From positions 24,994,479 to 25,058,478 of the forward strand of contig NC_135243.1 of NCBI RefSeq assembly GCF_947623445.1: a DNA stretch of 64,000 nt. The letters run 5' to 3'. The stretch comes from Clavelina lepadiformis (taxonomy: Eukaryota; Chordata; Ascidiacea; Aplousobranchia; Clavelinidae). The position numbers and the translations under genes are program-made. Of the stretch, positions 12,633 through 23,689 are shown one piece after another. Every line of letters begins with the position of its first letter. The stretch's first letter is position 1. Under the pieces are notes generated by a model. It searched no databases. It worked only from the letters and a program-made list of their open reading frames with translations, and was not told the origin of the DNA.

Positions 12633-14949
12633 TCATGCATGTTTCTTGCTTTTTATGAGAAAGTGGTAGTTGGGCAGGATCTTCTTCAAGAAGTCCAGCT
12701 GCTGACCTTGATGCTGTGAGCAGACAAGGGTCAAGTTGAACTCAAAACACACCATCACGCATCCATACTCACCGCCGGTTTGTCTCTCGCATGCTGTCTC
12801 AAGTATTCCTTCCCGCATATCACTGTGTTGTCGGGCAGCCTCTCTGCTGCATTCAAGTGGACAGAGGATCCAACCGTGCACCCATTCGATAAAGTCGTCA
12901 AAGGTCCAACCTTAGCTTATAGCGTTTGATAATTGCAAAACAAATTCAACATCAACATACAATGTAATGACAGTGCTTCATGTACTTTGTACTTAATTGA
13001 CAGATTACAGAATTGAAATAATTAAGTCTCCAACCAGCAAGGAAAGTTTCTGTTTTTAAAATCAACTTTTCTTCAGCCATGGCATTGGCAAGCTTTGAAG
13101 TGGTGATGGTCAAGCGCAAACCAAAACTCGAATGGATTTGCCAAATGATATGGTATGATGATATTTATCCTCGGACTGAGGATAGTCTTTGCGCGACTTA
13201 AACCCGCCGACGATTCTTCATCACTCGAACTAGGCTTTGTTCAAGTTCCGATTGGAACACATATTTTTGATATCAAATTTCCCGGACCGTCCACCAGGTC
13301 CACTGAGCAGGAGCAAGTACCGTTAATGCCTTGCCCAAGGACATTACAATGGTAGCGCAAATGGCAATCGAACCACTGGACCACATTATTGATTGTCCAG
13401 TGCTAAAACAATTCGGCTAGCGAGGTGACAGACAAATATCTTTATAGATAGAGGAAGATTTTGGGCGAATATATCATATGATACCAATAAAAATGCAGCA
13501 TTACAATACAAACAAATTACAGGTACAATTTTTATCACACAAGATTAGGTTTAACAAAAGTAATTTAGGTGAAAAAAATCAAGTTGTATTTAAATTAATT
13601 GCTTGTATTAATGATCGCACAGTTTAATTAATTGCTAGCTGGAAGTTATACACACATGGTGTACGGTAGTATAGCAATGCATGCATACCTTTCGCTTCAA
13701 GAACGTTGTTGCTGCCTATAAACTTCCCTTCAAATTCTGCAAATAACGCGACACTGTCAATTAAGATGATGCATCCCCTACATAGGACCACAAACTTCTC
13801 ACCTGACCCGACTTCGAACAGGTTATTGTCTCCAATAATTAAGGGGGAATTCCCTTCAGTTCCTGGCAGGTTTCTGTTATGATAACATCAGTTAGTGAAT
13901 TGCCCAGTGTTTTACGGAAGATATTGGGCAGTGTCCTTGCAATTTCAAAATTTTCCAGCGGTATCATTAAAAATTTTGTGTCCAATTTTCATTCAAAAGA
14001 CTGTGTACGTCATGTGAAAACATGTGATCTAATGTGAAAACATGTGATCTAATGTGAAAACATGTGATCTAATGTGAAAACATGCGATCTAATGTGAAAA
14101 TAAGTGTATTTACAGTAAAAAAACATTGGAAAGTCCAACCATATATCTACAATTTCATCTCTGGTTATAATCTTTGCTCTTTACATGAACAAAAATGTGC
14201 GCTTTCATCGCTTATTCACAATTGTCAACATATTGGCAAAATTTGTCAAAACCTTTCGTGCTTTGCAATTACAAACGTTTGGAATTCCATGCTTTGTTCA
14301 TATTCACAATCCACAGTGAATGTCCATATATCATTTTCACAATTTATCGAATAGCTTTCTTTCTTTATGCAAGTTGTTTTATAGTACTAACAAGTTTTGC
14401 TCAGTTTTGCAAACGGCCTTGAAATACGCAAGGATTCTGTGATAATTTGCGCATATTTTGGGCTTGTCAAGATGCCTATGCAATCATTTCTGAATTATAT
14501 TTCTATGAAGAAAGCATAAAAGACCAAAAACTGCAAAGATTCGTTTTGGTACGAAGAACATGGAAAAATCTTCTAACAAATTTATCACCCTTGCAACTAA
14601 CCGATTAATAATCTTTGTTTGCTCCTCTATGAGATTGCTTTCTCCAATCACTATAGGGCCATCTTTTGCTATAATCGTCGCCTTGGGGTGAACAATACAC
14701 CTGGGCCCAATGGTTATACTGCCTTCTAGTGTCGCTTCTTCACAAACTACAGCATCGGCAGCAATGGTAGCAGTCGTACTGAAAAAATTTAAACACGACA
14801 TTAATCACTGACGTAAATGACATCATAAGCAGCATCGTGATGAAATCCTGTCAACTAAAGAGTTTTAATCGCAAAGTTTGCAAAGAAAAATATTCCAAAA
14901 ACGACTTGGAATGAACTCACTTCTCATTCTTTCTTCTTTGCATCAACAT
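12633..14949 (-). CDS. DCTN6: Dynactin subunit 6 (p27)
   Basis: Six exons: 14949-14921, 14778-14602, 13873-13803, 13736-13689, 12915-12773 and 12713-12633, giving 182 aa in one frame (the human protein has 190). DCTN6 is a left-handed beta-helix subunit of the dynactin pointed-end complex, which links dynein to cargo. The first half carries hexapeptide-type repeats: [75 protein letters not shown] and [10 protein letters not shown]. The C-terminus has [13 protein letters not shown], which matches the human end closely. The first exon codes only nine residues and its start is the least certain part; ATGs lie at 14949 and 14943. Intron 2 holds a 20-bp minisatellite. The fifth-exon acceptor at 12,916 was chosen because it restores the frame and the K-A-x-V-G motif. 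Confidence 0.93.
14012..14101. repeat. 20-bp minisatellite in DCTN6 intron 2
   Basis: About 4.5 tandem copies of the unit ATGTGAAAACATGTGATCTA, nearly perfect, with one T-to-C change in the last full unit. Located between DCTN6 exons 2 and 3. Confidence 0.9.
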
Positions 14950-15196
14950 CTTAACAGTCTGTCAACACCATAAACTACAACCTATTCAAAAAAAATAGAC
15001 CTTTGTGTTAAAACAGGGCAGTGCAGGTGACCATGGTGTGTTATGAATTATGATACAGTATGCAGGTCTCATTTAACTGGCAGTTTCACTAAATAACAGT
15101 ATTTATCAATGTTAATGCCTTTAAGTAAAACACAAATTAAAACAAAACAACACGTTTACACAAATTCAAAGAAACATTCTCGGCTATAAATGAAGG

Positions 15197-16122
15197 TTAA
15201 TCTTTCAGTTTTGATTTGACGGTAAAAAATGATGACATTGTCTTCATTCCTCTCTTGTCAACCTTATCCAAGCACTTGTGTGAGCGAGGTCGGCTTTTCT
15301 TGTTCACAATGTTGGAAGTTTTTAATTGCTTGCTGTAGTCCTCCACTGGTTCCTCTTTGGCCTTCTTTGCACTCGGCTGCGATCCACAACTTTTCCGCTT
15401 TTTAATTTTGTCCTCAATGCCAAGATATCTTCCAAGTTTTGTGCTTAATTTTGAAGGAAGATAATCTGAAATGAGGCCGAACGCAAACGCGGTGGCTCCC
15501 TCTGCTGGATCGACGCCCAGCATGACACCTCTCTTGCTGACAACATCGGCCAATCTTTCCACTTTTGCTTTGAGCCAGCGCAAAGTTTTTGCTTCATTAA
15601 ACCTATGAGGTATAAAACTGTAAGATATATGCAATGGATGTTGACTGACTAGTACCAAGTGGGAAGGTAGAACCTGTATGCAGTGAATTCAGCAGTTCCA
15701 GTAGACTCCGCAATATTCTCCATCTGCTCCAGGCTTGGAAGGCAATTGAGAAGCTTCAAGCCAACATCAGGAAGCTCACATGAACCACTAAAAAGCTGAT
15801 TAATTAAAACAAACTTCCCAGTTTCTTCGTTTAGCAGCTCATTCAAAATAAGATAAAGAGGGTCAAATGGGGTCGAAATAAATAAACTTCCGTCTGCCAG
15901 AACACTTTGCTCATTGAAGATCCACGATGAACATTCGTTTTGATGTCGGTTCAATTCAAATAACTTGCAAGTCTCGTCACAAACATTTATGAGAAACTTG
16001 GTATTTTTATCTGTCCTCGGGTGTGGCAGAGACATCACAATATTGTCCCCATCACCATTCATGCATGACTTTGGCAATACAAAAATCCAAGTATCAGATG
16101 AATTTACACCATTTAGCTTCAT
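15197..16122 (-). CDS. RNASEH2B: Ribonuclease H2 subunit B
   Basis: Two exons, 16122-15674 and 15602-15197, join in phase 2 to give 284 aa (human about 312). RNASEH2B is a non-catalytic subunit of the nuclear RNase H2 complex, which removes ribonucleotides from DNA and degrades RNA:DNA hybrids. Family matches in order: SSWIFNEQSVLADGSLFIST (human SWFINQSV), FDPLYLILNELL, a TLRWLKAKVERLA helix, FGLISDYLP (human HGLISDYIP), a lysine-rich tail with EDYSK, and CLDKVDKRGMKTMSSFF, which matches the human C-terminal PCNA-interacting (PIP-type) segment ending in FF. The gene lies 247 bp upstream of DCTN6 on the same strand. The frame stays open upstream of the first Met to a splice acceptor at 16,159. 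Confidence 0.93.
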
Positions 16123-16157
16123 ATTTAACCCAATACAAGTTATACAACCAGATGCAA

Positions 16158-16172
16158 CCTAGAAAACAAGAA
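16158..16172 (-). promoter_or_regulatory. Splice acceptor just upstream of the RNASEH2B start
   Basis: On the minus strand, TTCTTGTTTTCTAG directly precedes an open in-frame stretch of 12 codons leading to the proposed Met at 16,122. It could be the acceptor for a 5' UTR or coding exon not identified here, or a spliced-leader trans-splice site, since tunicates use spliced leaders. Confidence 0.4.
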
Positions 16173-18118
16173 TGTTACAGACGTACCGATGCCAGATTTT
16201 ACTGAATCGACCTTTCTAAACCTCGGCATATACACGTGACCTTTCACGATAGCAAAATTTAATGCGATGTGGTATTTCTATTTTGGGCTGTGCCATATAA
16301 GATATCTGGATTTTCCCAAACCTCGACAGGGCAAGTTGTAAATCCGTGTTTGTACGTGCACAGTGTTTTTTGGAGAGTGAAACGATCTCTTAAAATTCTT
16401 CAACGACCTCAAAAAATTTTCATTTCTGCAACTACAGCAGAAAATAAGCGGTTACTGGTTAATTTTTAAAAGGTGGCAGAATTTCAAAATTTCTTAGCAA
16501 TCACCAAACAAAACTGAAGAAAAACCCTAGAGTGACATAAGTAGCCTAAATCATAGCGTACTTCTTAATGAAATAATTCTTTGTCAGTTTAATTCCTTTT
16601 GTTTTCTTATTCTGTTGAAGACATTTTTCTTCAATAAATGCATGTGATATGTAATCCTTCTTTGTTAAAAGTTTAACAAATTTAATTTCGATACAAGTAA
16701 ATGTTCTTCGTTAAGAAAGCTAATAAAAGGCGGAAGAACAGTTTCAGGAAAAAGTCATGCAGAACATTGACGGAAACATTAGCAAAAACGAGCCGATATA
16801 TCGGTTCTCCAATGTTGTAATGAAAAGTGGGTATATGATGCCTTAACTTGTAAGGTTGACCCTCTTCATTTTGCTTGTTGAATTGATTATTACGGGTTAT
16901 GATATGAGTCTCATAAGGTCGTTGTCTGCTTTTCTCAACCTTGGACTTAATTGTTCACCTTAACGAATTATTGTCTTATGAAGATGACAACAAAGTTGTA
17001 TAACTTGACACTGAACTTATTCAAATTGAATTCAACAATGGTTACACAGGAATGACAACTGTATAAAGTGATTAAATAGAAGCTTCTTTGAACGATTACA
17101 TTTAGACAGAACATTAGCACATCTACAGCATAAAGCTGCTGATGCAGCCATGTTGAAGCTATTATCTTAATACACGAACGAATGAATAACTTACGCAATA
17201 TAGGCAGGCACAACATTTATGTCACAACTTCAAAACAGAAAACAGGATGTCACTGGCACAACATGCGCCGATCATCACAATGTTTAGCATCGTCATTGGT
17301 ACATCTCTAATATAGCCTACGCAATAAGTCTAAAAACTTAATAACAAACTTTTGACGGCAAATTGTGTGAAAATATATTTCAAAATTGCCTAATCACTGT
17401 CTACCTAGTGCCTACTATACATGCAGAGAGATTATGGCTTGATTATTTTGGAACAAATGAACCAATTTCACGAGAGCGTTGCATAGGGCTCACAAACACT
17501 GATCAGCAATAAAGCACAAGATTAACTCTAAACAACAGTCACCGAGCTCTCACACTTTCGGACCGACTGAAATTTATTACAAACAGTTTTTAACGAGAAT
17601 TTGTGCAAAGACACAAAGCTTGGAGTGACGGTGTAAACTGAATCCCCTAATTGTAATTATAATAAGTAACTTGTCTTTGTTTGTTTATTATAAACCGGTG
17701 TAAGAATGAAAAAGTTCAGTGTGCCTGTTGATGACCTTGAGAGTACAGTTGCTACACTTTGTAGAAAGTACGGCACCTGTACGCACTGGTTTCATATTCA
17801 TCAACGGGCACGCCAAACTTTTTTATCTTCGAGTTCTCGTTGAAAATTGATGACGGATGGTGTGTAAGCTTTCCACAAACCCAAGGTAAAGAACTACTGT
17901 TCTATCAAATAGGCTCTGCATGCAGTCAAAACCATTTTATTCTTCACAGCTATTCTTCACACACTTCTTAAGTATTTTTGTTTGTTTTTCACCAGGTTTT
18001 CACAACTTCATACAAAACAGTTCTAGCGCGGAGCCCGTAGCAAATGCTATTTCGCTTTGTGGCAGCCTCCTAGTATGACACTGAATTGTCTCACTTTCAT
18101 GCGGCACTGCAGTTGGCT
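16173..18118. other. Intergenic, AT-rich, with one dispersed-repeat copy
   Basis: No gene recognised between the RNASEH2B 5' region and the transposon. Contains dispersed-repeat copy 2. Confidence 0.5.
16812..17215 (+). repeat. Dispersed repeat family, copy 2 (diverged)
   Basis: Same order of landmarks as copy 1 at 2,368-2,800: TTGTAATGAAAAG, CTTGTAAGG, GTTGAATTG, GAGTCTCA, GAAGCTTCTTTGAACGA and ACAGCATAAAG. Clearly more diverged than the inverted copy 3. Confidence 0.65.
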
Positions 18119-18158
18119 CCAAACCGGAGGCGGGGAAGTGATCCATTTATGACCTGCA

Positions 18159-18187
18159 AGCCAGGCTTCTAATTCAGAAGCCTGGCT
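18159..18187. other. Hairpin at left transposon end
   Basis: A perfect 12-bp inverted repeat, AGCCAGGCTTCT, with the 5-nt loop AATTC. It sits exactly where the unique terminus meets the 43-bp array. Confidence 0.85.
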
Positions 18188-18795
18188 CGAGATTACAGAG
18201 GTCATGGGTTCTGTAGATTGAAGCCTGGCTCGAGATTACAGAGGTCATGGGTTCTGTAGATTGAAGTTACAGAGGTCATGGGTTCTGTAGATTGAAGCCT
18301 GGCTCGAGATTACAGAGGTCATGGCTCGTATAAAATGAAGCCTGGGTCGGGATTACAGAGGTCATGGGTTCTGTAGTTGAAGCCTGGGTCGGGATTACAG
18401 AAGTCGTGGGTTCTGTAGATTGAAGCTACAGAAGTCATGGGTTCTGTAGATTGAAGCCTGGGTCGGGATTACAGAAGTCGTGGGTTCTGTAGATTGAAGC
18501 CTGGGTCGGGATTACAGAGGTCATGGGTTCTGTAGTTGAAGCCTGGGTCGGGATTACAGAAGTCGTGGGTTCTGTAGATTGAAGCTACAGAAGTCATGGG
18601 TTCTGTAGATTGAAGCCTGGGTCGGGATTACAGAAGTCGTGGGTTCTGTAGATTGAAGCCTGGGTCGGGATTACAGAGGTCATGGGTTCTGTAGATTGAA
18701 GCCTGGGTCGGGATTACAGAGGTCATGGGCTCTGTAGATTGAAGCCTGGGTCGAGATTACAGAGGTCATGGGTTCTGTAGATTGAAGCCTGGGTC
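18180..18795. repeat. Left array of 43-bp repeats
   Basis: About 15 tandem units containing GATTACAGAGGTCATGGG, TTCTGTAGATTGAAGCC and TGGGTCGG, full length 43 bp, with shorter 25-42-bp variants. Sub-variants differ at CTCGAG/GTCGGG and AGGTCAT/AAGTCGT. This array is the reverse complement of the right array. Confidence 0.93.
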
Positions 18796-19175
18796 GATAT
18801 CAGAAAAGGGTAAATAGGTTGAATCAGAAGGCAGGAAGGTTAGCCCAGTCGAGCTCTTTTGCTTTTTTTTAGAACTAGGCTAGCAGAATGCGGAAGCTGA
18901 TTAATGTTAAAGAAATTACTGTGTCAGTGTGTAGGCCTATTGAATTATTTTAAGTCATGTGTTTTGACTGCATTGAAAGTTAGGCTAGGCCTGTATCAGG
19001 TTAAATTTATTATTAAGCAATCGTAAAAAGGAATATTATAGGTTGTAGCTTATAGTAGTCTACCAGTACATACTGGTAAAGTAAAGTATAGTAGTCTACC
19101 AGTACATACCAGTACATAAATAAACAAATATTTATCATAAAATTCAAAACTATTAAACAATCCGATTTTAAATAG

Positions 19176-22100
19176 ATGGAGTTAAAAGAGAATTTCTCTT
19201 CAGTGTTTTGGGGCAAGAAAGAAGATATTTTTGAAAAAATTGAAAGCTCACATGGAAAAAATTGTTTTTTATGCAATCTAGAAATATATGAAAATTTTCA
19301 TTCTTCCAATGAGAACATTTCGAATCATTTTCTAAAAAAGCATTTCAAATTCGCGGTGGAATTTGAAGTAAAAGGTAGAAAGGGTAAGTGTTCAAGTATT
19401 ACTAAATTTCAAATTGTGTTGATAATGTTAAGTTGGGCATTGTTAGATTATAAAATTATATGTTTGTATTTGTTAAGGTTTTTCTCTTCCTTGCCGCAAG
19501 CAAGAATGCCTAGACAGAAAAAGTGAAACTGAGGCTCGACGGAGTCATTTTCACTGCCCTTTTTGTACTCATGTCTTTGGTCGGAGTACACCTCTAAAAC
19601 ACCACCTCGTTACAAAAAATGGTAAGTTAATTGCTTTGCACTCACTTAGTATCTAGTCTTTGTATAAACATATTTTTGTTTATGAAGATTTATGAATACT
19701 AATTATGGCCTGATAGCTTTTTGCATTTAGTCATTTTTAAACTTCATTATCTGGTCTACCAAATACTGCTCAGTTTTAATGGATGTACTGTAACTCGGAC
19801 TCTGGAAATGATTCTAAAATGTCAATATAACCAATGCTGATATTTTCCTATTTTACTGCACTTATACCTTGTGCAGTATATATAGCTGCCTGGTCAGTAC
19901 TGATAGTTTTTATGTGGTCATGCTGTAAGAGCTATTTTTATACCAGGGGAATGTGGATCAATAAAGTCGTCCAGCGACTGCCATCAAACAACAAACAACA
20001 AACAACTGCCATCTACATCAACAGGTACATAAATGTTTTTGGCTAATTATGTTGTAGTATAAACATAACTTTTCAGTTTTGTAACTGCTGAATAGATAGA
20101 TTATAGTAATAGCTGGGGCAAGGGTGGGTAGCTATTTTCTGTTCAACGTCATCTGATAAATATTTAGCATTAGTTGTGAAACACTGCAAAGCCAGTAAAT
20201 TATGCAGAATGCATGCATACTGAAATTATCAACATCCTCAAATACAGTATGTTATAACATGAATTAAATTCTCACACAAGTGTATAGAGAGACAGAGAAA
20301 ATTCATTTCACCAAACACTGCACAAAATTTATACACAATTGAAAAGACGTTATATTTTTTCTGTACAAAGACTTAAATATTAATGAGCCTGGTGTCTTTT
20401 TACAGATAGAATTTGTAACCAGGAAGTTCACAGAAAAGGTTTTATGTGTAAAATTTGCAGCCAATGTTTTTCAAGCACGATAGCCTTACGTAGACATGGG
20501 GAAAAGAAACATGATGTTCTTCAAAGTATGCTGCCATGTGTGACAATTGATGCTGTTAATGGAATATTTATGGTTGCAATATCTAGCAAGGGACCTTTGG
20601 CTCCAATACATGTTAAGAAGAATGTTTTGCAGAGCGCATCTGTTTGCACTAATGAAGAGTGTATGTATCTCATAAAACATTTATCAATCATGAATCCGGG
20701 CTATGAATGTCAACATTTATTGGCAGTTCAATATTCCCAGATTGCTGAAACAGTCTTTTTACAACAATTTTATCTGAATGAGTTGAGAAGATTGAATTCA
20801 ATATCGGATAATTCCTGTCAGAAATGCCTGCAGCTTCAGGAAGCCAGCTTACAGGCACATGTCCCTTTACTGGTTTATGTGGATTTTGAATCACTAGGCT
20901 ATAGCGGTAGAATGAAATATTTCTCAGTGTTATGTGAAGAAGAAAGTTACTTTTCACCACTGTGCAGAGTGAGAGTAACATTTGATTATGATAAAAGCCA
21001 GTTTTTTTGTCAGTGCCCGATAGCAAAAGGTGATAATGTGTTCTGTGTTCACCAAAACATAGCAAAATGGTATATGTGTCAGTATCAACGGGAATGGTTG
21101 GAGGCAAGTGAGCCAGTGAGGTATTATGAATGCTGCTTGAAGATCAAAAGCTATTTTTAATATTACTTTAATTTCACTTGTTATTTTTTTTTTATATTAT
21201 TTTATCCTGTCTTTGTTTTCTCTTTTTTCTTTTATAAAACCTTAATATGATGCTTAATAATTACTGGATCAACATTTTCATGAGTATATACTTTCGAGGG
21301 ATGTGACAAATTGAAAAAGATTTGGATAAATTAGAATATGGGTAATATAGTTACATGTTTGTGTGAATACAAATCAAATCTGCAAATGGTAACTTTGATC
21401 AAGTCCCTTGTCGAGCAACATGGTACTGTTCAGTGTTTCTTATATACTTGTAATACTTTGTTTTGCTTTCCAAAGACGCAATACTCTGTTACCTTTTGAT
21501 GAAGCCATGATGGCTTACTTTCTGGAAGAAAAACGCATACCAACAAATTTACCTCACTATATCCTTGATGATGCTGCTCCACCAAAGCTCCTAATGCCCA
21601 GTGAAAAAAACTGTCCCATTTGCAAGGGTGTTGCATTTACTGAAAAATCAAAAAAGGTTACCGTGTATGGAATGGGAAGGCTATGGCACGGTACGAGCTT
21701 TTTTTTAGAGAAACAGCATGCTGTAATATGGTTTTGCTTAGCTTTTTGTTATTTTTTTTGTAATGTCATTTCCTTTCAATTTGGTTGACTTGTTGACACA
21801 CACACACACACACACACACAACCATTACAACTAATTTAACGTAAGCTGAAGCTGTGATTAAAACATTGGCTTGTAATCTGTCATGGAATGGTACATGAAA
21901 TTTGTCCAATGATTGACAAAAAAGTTTTATTACTATTAACAAATACACAGGTGGTATACCGTGGACATATGGGATTTTAATGTACCCAACAGTGAGTCAA
22001 TAAGGACCTTTGTGCTTTCACAAACAAATTTCAATGTTTGTAATATTATCACACCTATCACTTGGGCTCGCATGAGCTTAAAATTCGGGTTCGGTACTTT

Positions 22101-23031
22101 ACAAGTATTTATACTGTACTGATATATTTCAATTGTAAATAGATTCTTCCAGAAATTTCATAACATGAAATTGCATCAACCAAATTCATCTTACGAAGAC
22201 GCAAAAGTGGTGATGTACAGCCACAATGTACAAAAAGATTCCCACAGTTGTGGGCCCCTCTCTCTCATGGTAAGTGTTCAATCATACAAGATTAACCCCC
22301 TAACTCATATCTTGTTACGCCCTAACGATGCAGCCACATGGTAGTTTGCCTTATAGCTATAATATTTGTTGTTCAATATGTATGTAAGACCACAATTGCA
22401 TAATAATTGTAGAAGAAGAGCTTGACTTTTACTAGTTGAGTGCTAATGTGCACTTTACAATTCATAGAACATTTAGACTGTGGACATATGTGGGAGATTA
22501 TACATTTTTCTGGATTATATGTGACAAAATATTGTAAACTTGAAAATGCCTATCCACTGAAAGCTACTTCTACGTTATGTTTATGTAGGCTGCCCAGCAA
22601 TACATGAAAAATGAATTTCAAGAATTTAGAGAGGCTTCCACAGATTGTAATGCAATACGCATTGCAATTGGAAATATGCTGCTTAGACATTGTGGTAAGT
22701 CCATGCTTAATTTATTTGGGGTCCCATTAATTCAATGAAAAATAATATTATTTCACTTCATGTTTTGTTTTTAGACGAAGAGAACCTTGACGAATTTTGT
22801 GTTCATTGTTCGAAAACAACATCAAGGAGCACTGCATGGGTAAATAGTTTTCGCCTGAAGTTGTTCAATGTAATGTCATAACAGTAAGGCTTCTATTACA
22901 GCAATATCAAACTGCTTTGCCTATTTCTCTTTCAGTATGCATGTGATCAATGCTGCCGCTGGATACACGAATCCTGCTCTCCTGAACCGGCAGAAAAAGA
23001 ACAGTTCTTATGCAAACATTGCACAATTTAA
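19176..23031 (+). CDS. Transposon protein: C2H2 fingers, SWIM, Cys cluster, Ulp1-like Q/C box and PHD finger
   Basis: Nine exons keep one frame: 19176-19383, 19478-19621, 20406-21120, 21476-21690, 21951-21991, 22153-22269, 22589-22694, 22775-22839 and 22936-23031, giving 568 aa. AATAAA at 23,044 follows the stop. Domains in order: C2H2-like C30/C33/H51/H56; a CPFC finger at 96; a classical C2H2 finger C132/C135/H148/H153; a SWIM motif C319-x-C321, C331-x-H333 followed by IAKWYM; an LLPFDEAMMAYFLEEKRIP segment leading to LLMPSEKNCPIC (402-405), as in Zisupton/KDZ proteins; a Q468-x5-C474-G box like the C48/Ulp1 catalytic Gln/Cys; and a C4HC3 PHD finger at 524-566. No DDE transposase core and no Ulp1 His/Asp region are visible between residues 423 and 465. 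Either they were deleted or this is an accessory protein. The start Met is provisional; exon 3 could instead read through to a stop at 21,160, giving 368 aa. Confidence 0.75.
21796..21822. repeat. (CA)n microsatellite
   Basis: A pure dinucleotide run of about 27 bp inside the intron between exons 4 and 5 of the transposon gene. Confidence 0.95.
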
Positions 23032-23689
23032 TTCATGTACTGTAATAAAATTCTTTCCAGTTCTTAATCTGTTTGTGGTACAATTATAAGTCAGGCAAGC
23101 GTTCACTGTAAATGATTTATTGAATTAAAGCATATCAGCGGAAAGGAAGGTGTTGAAGAAAGTACTTTTAAACAATTTCCTCACTACAAATACATTCATC
23201 TGTAAATGTGTTTTCTTTAACTCATGCAGTCAGGAGACTTCCCAATTGAACGTGGGTCACGTGAATGATTTCACAATCCTAGGAGCAACGTGAAATGGTC
23301 TGCATCAAAAATCCTAACATGCAGTAATAATGTATGGTCAAACCACTCCATTTTTATGTTCTTCAATAGCTAAGCAAATCACTATATACCTGTAAAGTAC
23401 AACAAAAGACAATAGGGTAATCAACATGTGAGGAGAAAAAAAGTAATTGGTAGCAGGCATTTTATCAGAAACACCACAAATAAGCAGTTCAACAATAATT
23501 TTATCATGTACTTGCATAATGTATTTGTGGTTTTGCATAACTCAACATTCCTGTGGCATTCAATTTAACTTCGTGTGTAATTTGTGGGGCTTAATTTCCG
23601 TAATATAGGTAATGTATGATAATTTACTGCACAACGCAAACTTAGTGATACAGGATTTAATTAAAAAACATGATCTATTTCATTTCAAA

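Larger units (their letters stand above)
3265..12635. promoter_or_regulatory. Cluster of 13 exact TGACGTCA (CRE-type) palindromes
   Basis: Exact octamers begin at 3265, 6042, 7454, 7724, 8014, 8078, 9119, 9300, 9860, 10514, 10982, 12474 and 12628. Elsewhere in the window only 27009 (inside a MITE) and 31955 (inside MFSD6-like coding sequence) were found. TGACGTCA is the consensus CREB/ATF site. Most copies are in introns or between genes, usually within TATGACGTCA or AATGACGTCA. Their presence is certain; regulatory function is not shown. Confidence 0.45.

Noticed and set aside
12633..12881. Single 82-codon ORF
   Set aside because: It reads the penultimate DCTN6 exon in the wrong frame and through the intron; splicing at 12,773/12,713 gives the true protein.
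13335..13425. Degenerate tRNA-like sequence on the minus strand
   Set aside because: A GAACCACTGGACCAC word suggests one, but no cloverleaf could be built.
18180..18795. CRISPR array
   Set aside because: The repeats are contiguous 43-bp tandem units without unique spacers, in a eukaryotic transposon.
20444..21160. Stand-alone 238-codon zinc-finger gene
   Set aside because: A donor at 21,121 joins it in phase to the exon at 21,476, and upstream exons extend it; read-through to 21,160 remains only an alternative.
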